From Planctomycetota bacterium (GTDB taxonomy: Bacteria; Planctomycetota; Phycisphaerae; UBA1845), in contig JADFRO010000013.1 in NCBI GenBank assembly GCA_022561255.1, positions 1-18,885 on the forward strand: a DNA stretch of 18,885 nt, given 5' to 3'. The notes under the pieces were generated by a model. It saw only the letters and a program-made list of their open reading frames with translations, was not told the DNA's origin and ran no database searches. The position numbers and the translations under genes were made by a program. Below are positions 1-7,935 of the stretch, piece by piece. Numbering within the stretch: position 1 is the stretch's first letter; each line of letters opens with the position of its first letter.

Positions 1-1259
1 GCAAGCGCGTATACGGCGCGCGCCTCCCCGAGAAGCCGCGCCTGGCACTGCTCAGCGCCGCCGCCGGAGCCGATACGGTGGAGAACGTATCGCGCATTCG
101 CCGGGCGCTCGACGATCTCGGTTGGGCTTACGAGACTTGCGTAGCTGAGTCGCCGGATCAGTGTCACCTGGCTGCTCGTATGCAAGCCATCGCTCGAGCT
201 GATGCCGATTTCGTTCTCTACGTCGACGACTCCGTGGGAACGGCGCGAACGATTCTGCCCGATCAGCTTCCCATCGTGTCGTGGTACGTCTCACAACGTG
301 CGGCGACCGGTCGCCTTGGCACCGGTTGCGGGCCGTTCGATCTTTTTCTCACCTCATCGGCGTCGCTGCAGGCAGAACTGTCGACGGCTGGGGTCGACGT
401 AGACGCTATAATGCGCTGCGAGGTCGCTACGGACCCGTCGACTTTTTTCCCAATAGACGATGGACCAGAAACGTGCGAACGCGCTAGCGGATCGGTCGCT
501 GTTGTGATGGATCTTCCCGACGACCGAGCCGAGGCGAACGACGTATCACTGCCAAGTCACATCGCCCTTTGGAACGCGATGCGCGAGATCGTTGAGCAGG
601 ACGTGGATGAATTTCGTGATGAGTCAGCTCACGCGATCCTCGCGCAGGCACAGCGCACGAGCGGGACGGAGCTTTGTGAAGCGTCCATTCGGGATCACTT
701 TGTCAACCTGCTTCGCACGCGAATCGCTCCAGCAGCGATCGGGCGATTGGCCGTCGCGCGGATGATCCGAGTGAAGCTCGACGTGACGGTCTGGGGAGTG
801 AACTGGTCGAACGAAGACTGTGCAACTCAGGGCGGATCGATTCCGCGTGGCCGCCGCTTGAACGAAATGTTCAACGGGTTTGAGTGGACCGTGTTTCCGT
901 TTTCCCCATCGATGCAAATGATCGTTGACGCGATCGGCAGCGGTGCGATGGTCGCTGCCCGGGCGGGCCGCGTCCCGCTGGCGCAGGCTTGTCCCGCGTT
1001 GGCGCCGATTCTTGACAGCGTGTACGTTTATCGTAACACGAGCGAACTGATAGAGACGCTCCGCGAGTCCGAGACCGCGCGCCAGCACCGACGACAAAAT
1101 TGTGAGGTGATGCGTGAGAGACTTCTCGCAGAGCATACGATCGCGCATCGGCTCACCTGGATCGCGGATCGGGTGCGAGATCGGCAGGATCAGCCGTTCA
1201 CGGAGGTGGCGCGTAATCGCGATGAAGACGCCCGGGCAGCACGACCGAGCATCGGCTAG
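1..1259 (+). CDS. CgeB-like glycosyltransferase, 5' end cut by the window
   Basis: The reading frame is open from base 3 to the stop at 1257-1259, giving about 418 visible residues. A GTG at 78 could serve as a start, but the frame upstream (RLALLSAAAGAD) looks like ordinary protein, so the gene probably begins outside the window. The C-terminal third resembles the CgeB/Glyco_trans_1_2 type of glycosyltransferase: a WGVNW strand, a conserved PRGRRLNEMF segment, an IVDAIGSGAMV segment where the nucleotide-sugar site normally lies, a YRNTSELIETL segment, and a terminal AEHTIAHRL motif typical of these proteins. No signal peptide or membrane segment is visible. The likely role is sugar transfer onto a surface polysaccharide or protein; donor and acceptor cannot be told. 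The family call is moderate because the N-terminal half is divergent. Confidence 0.6.
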   Translation, partial: KRVYGARLPEKPRLALLSAAAGADTVENVSRIRRALDDLGWAYETCVAESPDQCHLAARMQAIARADADFVLYVDDSVGTARTILPDQLPIVSWYVSQRAATGRLGTGCGPFDLFLTSSASLQAELSTAGVDVDAIMRCEVATDPSTFFPIDDGPETCERASGSVAVVMDLPDDRAEANDVSLPSHIALWNAMREIVEQDVDEFRDESAHAILAQAQRTSGTELCEASIRDHFVNLLRTRIAPAAIGRLAVARMIRVKLDVTVWGVNWSNEDCATQGGSIPRGRRLNEMFNGFEWTVFPFSPSMQMIVDAIGSGAMVAARAGRVPLAQACPALAPILDSVYVYRNTSELIETLRESETARQHRRQNCEVMRERLLAEHTIAHRLTWIADRVRDRQDQPFTEVARNRDEDARAARPSIG

Positions 1260-1324
1260 GGCGTTGCGCATTTAGATGGGCCGAGCCCGCTGAGCGTTGC
1301 ACGACATCGATCGTGGGGAGACCG

Positions 1325-1347
1325 CGCGGGCTAAAGCCCGCGGCTCG
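1325..1347 (+). repeat. Dispersed palindrome, copy A
   Basis: This is one of five copies in the window of a short element with consensus GCGCGRGCTRAAGCCCGCGG followed by CTC. The centre forms an 8-bp stem, CGCGGGCT/AGCCCGCG, around two bases. The asymmetric GGCTC tail gives the element a direction, and all five copies point the same way on the plus strand. Confidence 0.8.
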
Positions 1348-1406
1348 GGAAGACCCGTCATACGTTGCGTGGCGGAGCATCGGCTCGACAGGGCTTGGGG
1401 AGACCG

Positions 1407-1429
1407 CGCGGGCTAAAGCCCGCGGCTCG
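1407..1429 (+). repeat. Dispersed palindrome, copy B
   Basis: This is the second copy within the tandem 82-bp unit, identical to copy A including the flanks. It lies about 64 bases upstream of the DUF554 start codon. Confidence 0.8.
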
Positions 1430-1492
1430 GGAAGACCCGTCGTTCGTTGCGTAACGTAGCATTAGTTCGACCGGACGTGGGGAGAGGTTCGT

Positions 1493-2272
1493 ATGTGGTC
1501 CGTTTTCAGCGGAACGATCGTCAACGTCGCCACGGTAGCCGCAGGCAGTCTTCTGGGGATTTCCGTAGCGAAATCGCTGCCCGAACGATACCGATCCATC
1601 GTATTGCAGGCGTTGGGTCTGGTCACGCTGACGCTTGGGATGGACGCGGCGGTCCTCAAATTCTCTTCGGCTGTTGAACAGTTCGCCCCTGTGGGAGAAG
1701 CGGGAAAGACGTACGGTGCGCGTCTTGCGATGGTGATGATCAGCTCGCTCATCGTCGGCGTCGTGATCGGTACTGCGCTAAGGCTTCACGAACGCGTCGA
1801 AAGTTTGGGCGTGTGGATTCACAACAGGTTTTCGCAGGACGACGGACATCGCTTCGCTGAGGGGTTCTTGACGGCCAGCGTACTCTTTTGCGTCGGACCC
1901 TTGACACTCGTGGGCTGCCTGGAAAACGGTGCGCATGGCGACCCGAGTTTGCTGTACATCAAGTCGCTGCTCGACGCGTTCGCGTCGCTGGCCCTGGCGT
2001 CGGCGCTGGGATGGGGCGTGTTTGCAAGCGTGTTGACCGTTGCGGGCGTTCAGGGCGGGCTCTCGTTGCTCGCGTGGAGTATCGCCGATCCACTTCCAGA
2101 GGTGTCGATCGCTTTGATGAGCGCAGTGGGCGGGGTAATTCTGCTGGCGACGGGCCTGATGATCCTCGACATCAAGAAAATTCCCGTTGCGAATATGCTG
2201 CCGGGCATCTTTCTTCCGCCACTTGCGGTATGGCTTACGGAACAAATCTCGCCGGGAATGTTGTTGCCCTGA
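1493..2272 (+). CDS. DUF554 (YqgA-like) integral membrane protein
   Basis: This 259-residue, strongly hydrophobic protein shows the DUF554 pattern: an N-terminal GTIVNVATVAAGSLLG segment (about residues 8-23), then the family hallmark around 'GFLTASVLFCVGPLTLVG', followed by HGDPSLLYIKSLLDAF and a V-QGG-S-L segment. About six or seven membrane segments are expected. The molecular function of the family is not established; it is often described as a possible transporter. The ATG at 1493 is preceded by GGGGAGAGG with five bases between, a strong ribosome binding site that overlaps the last TGGGGAG of the upstream repeat array. The stop lies 29 bases before the bpt start, so the two may share a transcript. 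Confidence 0.85.
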   Translation: MWSVFSGTIVNVATVAAGSLLGISVAKSLPERYRSIVLQALGLVTLTLGMDAAVLKFSSAVEQFAPVGEAGKTYGARLAMVMISSLIVGVVIGTALRLHERVESLGVWIHNRFSQDDGHRFAEGFLTASVLFCVGPLTLVGCLENGAHGDPSLLYIKSLLDAFASLALASALGWGVFASVLTVAGVQGGLSLLAWSIADPLPEVSIALMSAVGGVILLATGLMILDIKKIPVANMLPGIFLPPLAVWLTEQISPGMLLP

Positions 2273-2301
2273 CGCGGTTTGAAGCCGTAGAATCCACCAC
2301 C

Positions 2302-3051
2302 ATGACGGATTCGCGGGGATCAGATGATTCGGTTTCTTCAGCGCAGGCGCGCTATGATGCGCTTCGCAGCGTTACGCCGGAGCATCCCTGCCCGTATCTG
2401 CCGGGCCGCATGGCACGGAACGAAGTTTACTGGACCGACGACCTCGACGGATCGACGTACGAAAGGCTGCTCGGTCGCGGGTTCCGTCGTAGCGGCCGCG
2501 TCGTCTACAGGCCTCGCTGCCGCTCGTGCCAAGAGTGTCGCCAGATTCGTATCGTTGTGGACCGCTTCAAAGCGTCCCGCTCGATGCGGCGCGTGATTCG
2601 CAGAAACTCCGACGTCGCAGTCGAGATCGATCGCGGATCGGCGCGAGCGACGGATGAAAAGTTTGACATATACCAGCGCTATCTGGACGCTCAGCACGAC
2701 GGCTCGATGGAGCGTACGTACGAATCGTTCCGGGATTTCCTATGCGACTCGCCGATCGAGGGTATTGAGTTTCGATACCGACTCGGGACGCGCTTGATCG
2801 CCGTGAGCGTCACGGACCGCTGTGAGAAGGGCTTGAGCAGCGTGTACACTTATTTTGATCCCGCGTTCCGCGATCGAAGCCTGGGTACGTATTCGGTATT
2901 GAGCGAGGTGGAGTTCTGCCGTAGCGAGGGATTGCGCTACTACTACCTGGGGTACTACGTGGCCAACTGTTCCTCGATGAACTACAAGGCTCGTTTTCGA
3001 GCGCACGAGATTCTTGTCGACAACGATCGCTGGCTCTCTTTTCCGGAGTGA
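2302..3051 (+). CDS. bpt: Aspartate/glutamate leucyltransferase (N-degron transferase)
   Basis: This 249-residue protein is of normal length for Bpt. It transfers leucine from leucyl-tRNA to N-terminal Asp or Glu of proteins, tagging them for ClpS/ClpAP-type degradation in the cytosol. The N-terminal domain has HPCPYLPGRMARNEVYW (Cys30), GFRRSGRVVYRP and the cluster CRSCQEC (Cys73, Cys76, Cys79) followed by RIRI-like residues and RNSDV, all as in bacterial Bpt/Ate enzymes. The C-terminal GNAT-like domain has YTYFDP, RSLGTYSVL, YYYLGYYV and MNYKARFRAHE. The frame is open upstream into the DUF554 gene, but the ATG at 2302 fits the family start; no strong Shine-Dalgarno precedes it. It is followed after 9 bases by the GT9 gene, suggesting co-transcription. 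I see no sign of decay. Confidence 0.9.
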   Translation: MTDSRGSDDSVSSAQARYDALRSVTPEHPCPYLPGRMARNEVYWTDDLDGSTYERLLGRGFRRSGRVVYRPRCRSCQECRQIRIVVDRFKASRSMRRVIRRNSDVAVEIDRGSARATDEKFDIYQRYLDAQHDGSMERTYESFRDFLCDSPIEGIEFRYRLGTRLIAVSVTDRCEKGLSSVYTYFDPAFRDRSLGTYSVLSEVEFCRSEGLRYYYLGYYVANCSSMNYKARFRAHEILVDNDRWLSFPE

Positions 3052-3060
3052 TTCTACAGC

Positions 3061-4170
3061 ATGGCCGAAACGACCCACACGGGCGGGAGTCTTGCTCAGC
3101 GATCCTTTGACCGGATCCTCCTTATCAAACCGAGTTCGCTCGGTGATGTGATTCACGCGCTTCCCGTACTTCACGGACTCCGGCGGCGCTATCCCGATGC
3201 GACGATTGATTGGTTGGTCGAGTCGTCACTCGTCGAACTGGTCGAAGGACACGCCGACGTCGATCGTATCGTTCCGTTCGACCGGCGCCGCTTTGGCCGC
3301 ATGGGGTATAGCATGCGTGCCGCCGGTAGGTTTGTCGGCTTCATTCGTGCGATCCGCGAGCGAGCCTACGACCTGGCGATCGACTTACAGGGGCTGTTCC
3401 GGTCGGGCTTCCTGGCGCGAGCTTGCGGAGCTTCCGTGCGTATCGGCTTTGACGATGCCCGGGAGGGAGCAGCTATGTTCTACACCCATCACGTTGGCCC
3501 GGCACCCAACGACATGCACGCCGTCGATCGCAACTATCAGGTAGCCGACCTTCTGGGGTTCGGCGACGTTCCGGTGACGTTCAACTTCCGCGTTGACCCG
3601 AAAGCGCGGGACGAGGCGCGATCTCTGCTGGCCGGGGGTTCGGACGACAAGACCCTCATTGCGATCGTTCCCGGTGCTCGGTGGGAAACGAAGCGATGGG
3701 CTCCCAAGCGCTTCGCGGAGGCGATCGATCAGCTTGCGGATGACGGTCGAGCGAAGTGCGTTGTTCTGGGCGGACCCGACGAAGCGACGCTTTGTAGCCA
3801 CATATGCGAGCTCTGCACATCCGACCCGTTGAACCTCGCTGGCCGAACGGGCCTCTCAACGTTGGCGGCGCTTGTCGAGTCGGTTGACGTCCTGCTCTGC
3901 CACGATTCCGGCGTCATGCACCTCGCCGTAGCCCTGCACAAACCGCTGGTGTGTTTGACCGGACCAACCAACCCCCGCCGCACAGGCCCGTATCGGCGCC
4001 TCGCCGATGTTGTCCGTCTCAGCCTGGAGTGTTCACCCTGCTACTACCGGAAACTCTCTCAATGTCCGATCGATCACGAGTGCATGAGGGAACTCCCGAC
4101 GAGCGCAGTCGTCGAGGCGGTCCGGCGTGCACTGCACAAGAGCCCCGCGCACGCGGAAACGTCGGGATGA
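3061..4170 (+). CDS. Glycosyltransferase family 9, heptosyltransferase-like (WaaC/WaaF family)
   Basis: The protein has 369 residues. The N-terminal Rossmann domain begins with RILLIKPSSLGDVIHALPVL (residues 18-37), the classic ADP-heptose:LPS heptosyltransferase opening, including the catalytic-region Asp29, then YPDATIDWLVE. The C-terminal domain has PGARWETKRWAP (about 204-215), the donor-site segment CHDSGVMHLAVAL (280-292) and GPTNPRRTGPY. Four C-terminal cysteines (324, 327, 335, 341) in CSPCYYRKLSQCPIDHECM are common in this family. The enzyme most likely adds a heptose or related sugar to the lipid A core at the inner face of the cytoplasmic membrane. GGAG at 3046-3049 sits upstream of the ATG. 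An ADP-heptose synthase-like gene lies at 7936, which supports a heptose donor. The exact acceptor is unknown. Confidence 0.85.
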   Translation: MAETTHTGGSLAQRSFDRILLIKPSSLGDVIHALPVLHGLRRRYPDATIDWLVESSLVELVEGHADVDRIVPFDRRRFGRMGYSMRAAGRFVGFIRAIRERAYDLAIDLQGLFRSGFLARACGASVRIGFDDAREGAAMFYTHHVGPAPNDMHAVDRNYQVADLLGFGDVPVTFNFRVDPKARDEARSLLAGGSDDKTLIAIVPGARWETKRWAPKRFAEAIDQLADDGRAKCVVLGGPDEATLCSHICELCTSDPLNLAGRTGLSTLAALVESVDVLLCHDSGVMHLAVALHKPLVCLTGPTNPRRTGPYRRLADVVRLSLECSPCYYRKLSQCPIDHECMRELPTSAVVEAVRRALHKSPAHAETSG

Positions 4171-4331
4171 TAGGCCGCCGCCCCGCTCATCTCGGTGCGG
4201 GACCGACGAATATCTGATTTGCATCCACGCGGCTACTGACATCATGACCCCGAAACACTACACTGACAGGTTTGGCGAGCGGCTGGTGAGTCCGATTTTT
4301 AGACGAGCGCACCTGCGAGGAACGTAACACG

Positions 4332-4898
4332 ATGGCGAGACCTTGGCTTCGGCTACGCAGGTTTGTGATGCACAACATCCTGCACGCGGACGACACTCCG
4401 CACTCGATCGCCCTCGGCACCGCCATCGCCGTGTTCATCGCGATCCTCCCGCTGGTCGGCATTCAGATGTTCCTTGCGGTCGCCGTCGCCGCCCTTTTTC
4501 GTGTCAACAGGGCTGTGTGTATTCCCGTCGTGTGGATCACCAACCCGATCACCATCGTACCCCTTTACGGAGCCTGTCTGGCGATGGGACGACTCGTGCT
4601 CGGCACGAAAGCTGACGCGACACCGATTCTGGACGAGCTAACGACGAAGAGCCAGTCCGCGTCATGGCTCGACTTGGAATTCTGGACGCACCTTCTCTCG
4701 CTCATGGTCAACGTCGGGGGGGAGCTGTGGATCGGGTGCTCGATCGTCGGGGCCGCCGTTGCGATCATCAGCTATCCGGTGATGCGTTGGCTCGTTATCT
4801 CCTACCGCGAGCGCCGACGTCAGCGACTGCTGCATCGAGAACTGCTGCGAGCCAATGCCGCCGCCGGCGGGGCTCCGGGAAACGGCGACGAAGCATAG
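4332..4898 (+). CDS. DUF2062 membrane protein
   Basis: This 188-residue protein has the DUF2062 signature: a short basic N-terminus, then TPHSIALGTAIAVFIAILPLVGIQ (about residues 22-45), an N-R spacer, and VVWITNPITIVPLYGACLA (66-84), in which NP and the following Pro are family hallmarks. A third membrane segment lies near residues 130-152, followed by a basic Arg-rich tail. The family has no firmly assigned function; members often sit near glycosyltransferase genes, as here. GAGGAA at 4317-4322, nine bases before the ATG, supports this start. The gene converges with lptG; only 31 bases separate the two stop codons and no clear terminator hairpin is visible there. Confidence 0.85.
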   Translation: MARPWLRLRRFVMHNILHADDTPHSIALGTAIAVFIAILPLVGIQMFLAVAVAALFRVNRAVCIPVVWITNPITIVPLYGACLAMGRLVLGTKADATPILDELTTKSQSASWLDLEFWTHLLSLMVNVGGELWIGCSIVGAAVAIISYPVMRWLVISYRERRRQRLLHRELLRANAAAGGAPGNGDEA

Positions 4899-4929
4899 AG
4901 GAATTCACGCTCCGCAGTTCCGCCGATTT

Positions 4930-6036
4930 CTAGGTGCGAACCCGATCGAGCAGTACGATCGCGACGGGTCCGAAGACGAGGATTGGAATCCACGCCGGCA
5001 GCGCCGAGAGCGTTTCGCCGTGGACGCTTTGCGCCAGGAACGCCACGACGTAGCACAAACCGCACAGCAACATGCATTTGCCGGTATCACTGAGCACGTT
5101 GGCGGGCGAGCGGTCCAGAAAAAACGGAAGACCCAGGAGCAGCAGAAGCAACCCCACCAACGGCGACGCGATCCGTCCATGCCGCGTCTGAATGAGCGCG
5201 GCACGATCCGAATTCTCCTCCAACTCCAACGCCCGCAGTTGCGAAAGACTCAGAAAGCGGGTCCAACTTCCCGACTGGCGAAGCTGAATCGCTTCCGGAC
5301 TGAGATCGCTCTCGTATACGACGGGGTAGGTCGTCACTCGAGCTTCGCGTGGGCCCAATCCAACCCTCTCACCCGTTCTGCGTTGAGTGAGCCGCCCGCG
5401 TTCCAAACGCCAGCGCCCCTCCGAGCGAAACGCATCCGGCGGCTCCCAAACCGCCCGGTCGGCCTCCAACGTACGCACGATAGCGCCGTCGTCGTCACGG
5501 AACAAGACGAGAAGCCTCTGCAGATCGCGTGATCGCGGGTGAAACTGTCCGGCGGAAAGCAGCGCTCCGTTGCGATCCCGCAGAAACAACACCTCGTACG
5601 CCCGTTTCCCGTCGGCGTCGTCATGATCGCGCGACAACTTGTGCGCAACAGCCGGGATCAGAACCTCGGTATCGAGCACGTACAAACCGGTGGTCGAAAC
5701 ACCGAAGAGCAGTACGGGGCGGGCGACGCGATACAGGCTAACGCCGGAGGCGAGAATGGCCGTCAGCTCGTTGAGCTTTCGCATCCGTGCGAGGACAGCC
5801 ATGCAGGCGAACAACGTGATCGCGCTCGAAAGCTGCGAAAAATAGAGTAAAACGTTCGGCGCGTAGTAATCGAACATGTTCGCGATGACGGTGAGCGCCG
5901 GGTACCCCTGCTCCGTGAACTCGTCCATGTTTACAAACATGTCGAGCACGATGTAGAGGCTGATCATCGCGGCCAGGGCGACCACATAGTTGATCAGTAG
6001 TGATCGTAGGATGTATCGGTCCAGTATCGTCAGCAT
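4930..6036 (-). CDS. LptF/LptG family permease, LptG-like
   Basis: This 368-residue inner-membrane protein is of normal length for LptF/LptG (YjgP/YjgQ). With LptB it extracts lipopolysaccharide from the inner membrane and passes it to the periplasmic bridge. The N-terminus LTILDRYILRSLLINY leads into the first membrane segment (about 14-35). Two more follow (about 63-83 and 105-125), separated by the family motif RMRKLNELTAILASGVSL (84-101). A periplasmic beta-rich domain spans about 130-285, and three membrane segments close the protein (about 290-312, 322-340, 345-362). The start ATG is 20 bases after the stop of the lptF-like gene, so the two form an operon. LptG rather than LptF is inferred from gene order and length only. 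Confidence 0.85.
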   Translation of the reverse strand: MLTILDRYILRSLLINYVVALAAMISLYIVLDMFVNMDEFTEQGYPALTVIANMFDYYAPNVLLYFSQLSSAITLFACMAVLARMRKLNELTAILASGVSLYRVARPVLLFGVSTTGLYVLDTEVLIPAVAHKLSRDHDDADGKRAYEVLFLRDRNGALLSAGQFHPRSRDLQRLLVLFRDDDGAIVRTLEADRAVWEPPDAFRSEGRWRLERGRLTQRRTGERVGLGPREARVTTYPVVYESDLSPEAIQLRQSGSWTRFLSLSQLRALELEENSDRAALIQTRHGRIASPLVGLLLLLLGLPFFLDRSPANVLSDTGKCMLLCGLCYVVAFLAQSVHGETLSALPAWIPILVFGPVAIVLLDRVRT

Positions 6037-6056
6037 TCGACCACAATCCCGCCCTT

Positions 6057-7685
6057 CTAACGCCTAAGTACGCGGGTCAACGTCCAAAAGTCCAGTGCGA
6101 CGACGAACGCAATCCCCAGCCACATCACCGACAGGCCAACAAGGTGCGTCGACTCGTTTTGTGCCATCTGCTTGCCCATAACAATTGCGACAATGACAAC
6201 CAGCGACGGAACGAAACTCACGCCGAACGCCACGATCGTATGCGATCCGCGAAAAACGATGCCCAGCGCCGCTCCGAGCAGCACAAGCGCTAATACACTC
6301 ACGCTGAACGCCATGCGTTCGTGAACCGTCGCGACGATCTTGCGTACGGTACTACTACGGACTTCGCGCGCATCCGCCAGCTCGCCCCCGGTCCCGTCAC
6401 CCTCCGCCTGTTCTTCCGGCTGCGGTTCCAGAAGCTGTTCATCACTGTAGCCCTCAACGCGCCCGATCAGCGATGCGGACATCGCCACCGGTGTCAGCGA
6501 TACCTTGGTTTGATGGACCAGCGCGTCACCATCGCGCGATTCGACGCCGTACGCCTGGAGCCGCAGCGTACAGTCGCGCAACGTATCGCCGCGCGTGGTG
6601 TCGATGACGGCACGCTCGGCCTTGTATGTGATCGGCCGCCCGCCCCGGGTGGTCGTGATGGATACGTCGGTTAGCTCAATCCCGCCGCCGCGTGGAATGC
6701 GGAGCGCGCTTTTTGAGCGAATGGTGTACCGCGTACTGTCGTCGGCCAACGTGATCGTGCCGTCCTTGTCACGATTCGCAAGAAGTGCGTCGATCGCCTG
6801 GGTCGTTCCGACCCGGATTCGCAACCGCTCCATCGCGTCCTGCACCTCACGCCACGTTCCGGGATGCCTCCAGTAATGGAGCAACTCGCTGAGGTTCAGA
6901 AACTTGATTTCCTGAGGAACAAGATGGGGAAGATCGTTCGACGGAAGCACCTGCTCGGCCAAGTCGACGAATCTGCCCTGACGACGGTCATAGAAACTCA
7001 GACCGCGAAGCACAGCCGAGACTCGCGTGCGGGATTCAGTTCGTTCGAAACGAGCGTCGAACTCCTTGGCTGTTCCGTACCGAACCCATTCTTCGCCGTC
7101 GACCTCGACGAACGCGATGCCGCGTAGAAGGACACGGTCGGGTTCGTTGCGATCGATCACGCTGTCATCAGCATAAATGCGGTAGCGCCCGCCGAGTGTA
7201 ATCCCTCGAGGACGATTGAGCCGCTGCTGGATCAAGGCGCCCAGGTCGGCGCTGACAAACTCATTGAGGCTACGCACCATCCCGGGAATCAAAAAATTGA
7301 TGAAGCAAAACGTGACGACGGCTGATGCCAAGCTGAGCGCGAGCGAAGGGAGGAAGAGAATGTGCAGATTGATGCCGCTGCTGCGACAAGCAACGAACTC
7401 GTTGTCCGCGCTTAGGCGTCCGTAGGTCGCCGCCGCGCTGAACAAGGCCGCGATCGGCAAGGTCAACGCCGCCGCCACCGGCAACACCAATCCTAAAAGG
7501 CGAACCAGTTGGCCCGGCGTCACCTCGCCGAGCTCGATCATCTCCATCACGCCGCCGCCCAACCCGAGAACACCCGTCAGGGCGATCGCCGCGAGCAGAA
7601 ACGTCTTACCCATTTCGCGAAAGATGTATCGCTGTAGCGTCCAGGGAAAGGGCGCGTTGATACCGATGGCTGATAGAAAACTCAC
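6057..7685 (-). CDS. LptF/LptG family permease with enlarged periplasmic region, LptF-like
   Basis: The protein has about 542 residues, well over the usual 360-400. N-terminal membrane segments lie near 25-45, 60-85 and 105-132, with the family motif GRLSADNEFVACRSSGINLH between them. Three C-terminal segments lie near 457-477, 483-504 and 514-533. The periplasmic part holds a usual-looking beta domain (about 166-233) and a second one (about 319-380) of similar pattern, joined by a helical linker containing REVQDAMERLRIRV. An acidic low-complexity stretch (about 418-440) precedes the last membrane block. The start is taken as the GTG at 7685 because GGTGATC sits at good distance before it; the in-frame GTG at 7694 is also possible. 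It is the first gene of an operon with the LptG-like gene and should form the permease heterodimer with it. Confidence 0.82.
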   Translation of the reverse strand: MSFLSAIGINAPFPWTLQRYIFREMGKTFLLAAIALTGVLGLGGGVMEMIELGEVTPGQLVRLLGLVLPVAAALTLPIAALFSAAATYGRLSADNEFVACRSSGINLHILFLPSLALSLASAVVTFCFINFLIPGMVRSLNEFVSADLGALIQQRLNRPRGITLGGRYRIYADDSVIDRNEPDRVLLRGIAFVEVDGEEWVRYGTAKEFDARFERTESRTRVSAVLRGLSFYDRRQGRFVDLAEQVLPSNDLPHLVPQEIKFLNLSELLHYWRHPGTWREVQDAMERLRIRVGTTQAIDALLANRDKDGTITLADDSTRYTIRSKSALRIPRGGGIELTDVSITTTRGGRPITYKAERAVIDTTRGDTLRDCTLRLQAYGVESRDGDALVHQTKVSLTPVAMSASLIGRVEGYSDEQLLEPQPEEQAEGDGTGGELADAREVRSSTVRKIVATVHERMAFSVSVLALVLLGAALGIVFRGSHTIVAFGVSFVPSLVVIVAIVMGKQMAQNESTHLVGLSVMWLGIAFVVALDFWTLTRVLRR

Positions 7686-7703
7686 CCGGATCACCTTCCA
7701 CCG

Positions 7704-7728
7704 GACTCAGCCACCGCTGGGCTGAGTC
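7704..7728 (-). promoter_or_regulatory. 9-bp inverted repeat in the lptF leader
   Basis: GACTCAGCC (7704-7712) and GGCTGAGTC (7720-7728) are perfect complements around a 7-base loop. On the minus strand the hairpin ends just before the ribosome binding site of the lptF-like gene and downstream of the proposed promoter. It could be an operator, an attenuating RNA hairpin, or a translational control element; which one cannot be told from sequence. Confidence 0.5.
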
Positions 7729-7774
7729 GACCGCGCTACCCCGGTGAACGGTCGTCTCCGGGGCTCTGCGAAAA

Positions 7775-7802
7775 ATGGTACGGGGCCACGTCACCTTTGC
7801 AA
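7775..7802 (-). promoter_or_regulatory. Proposed sigma-70 promoter for lptF-lptG
   Basis: Read on the minus strand, TTGCAA (7802-7797) is separated by 16 bases from TACCAT (7780-7775). Transcription would start near 7768, leaving a leader of roughly 80 bases that contains the inverted repeat at 7704-7728. No equally good promoter was found for the divergent plus-strand gene at 7936. Confidence 0.4.
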
Positions 7803-7935
7803 CCGCAGATTCCCGATCGTGCCGAACGCCGCGAAAACGCTGCGCCGAGGAGCACGAAAACGCCGATACTCCCCGGTACGCGCGGACTCGGCGAACGAAT
7901 CGCCGCACTGTGGAGCTTCGAGACGGTAGCGACCG

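Larger units (their letters stand above)
1314..1477 (+). repeat. Two tandem copies of an 82-bp intergenic unit
   Basis: Unit 1 is 1314-1395 and unit 2 is 1396-1477. The first 46 bases of each are identical. By hand alignment the remaining 36 match at about 25 positions, including a shared CGTTGCGT and AGCAT. Each unit starts with TGGGGAG and carries the palindrome GCGGGCT-AA-AGCCCGC. A third TGGGGAG begins exactly one period later at 1478 and forms part of the ribosome binding site of the next gene. Confidence 0.85.

Noticed and set aside
624..1271. 215-residue open frame on the minus strand inside the first glycosyltransferase gene
   Set aside because: It lies wholly opposite a coding gene with family motifs, has composition typical of GC-rich antisense frames, and shows no recognisable domain.
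1314..1477. CRISPR array
   Set aside because: There are only two units, the conserved part is 46 bases and palindromic, and the rest of the unit is itself related between copies, so there are no spacers.
4171..4331. Small gene of 27 codons starting at ATG 4243 before the DUF2062 gene
   Set aside because: It has no ribosome binding site and no recognisable pattern. The 161-base gap shows no clear promoter or hairpin either.
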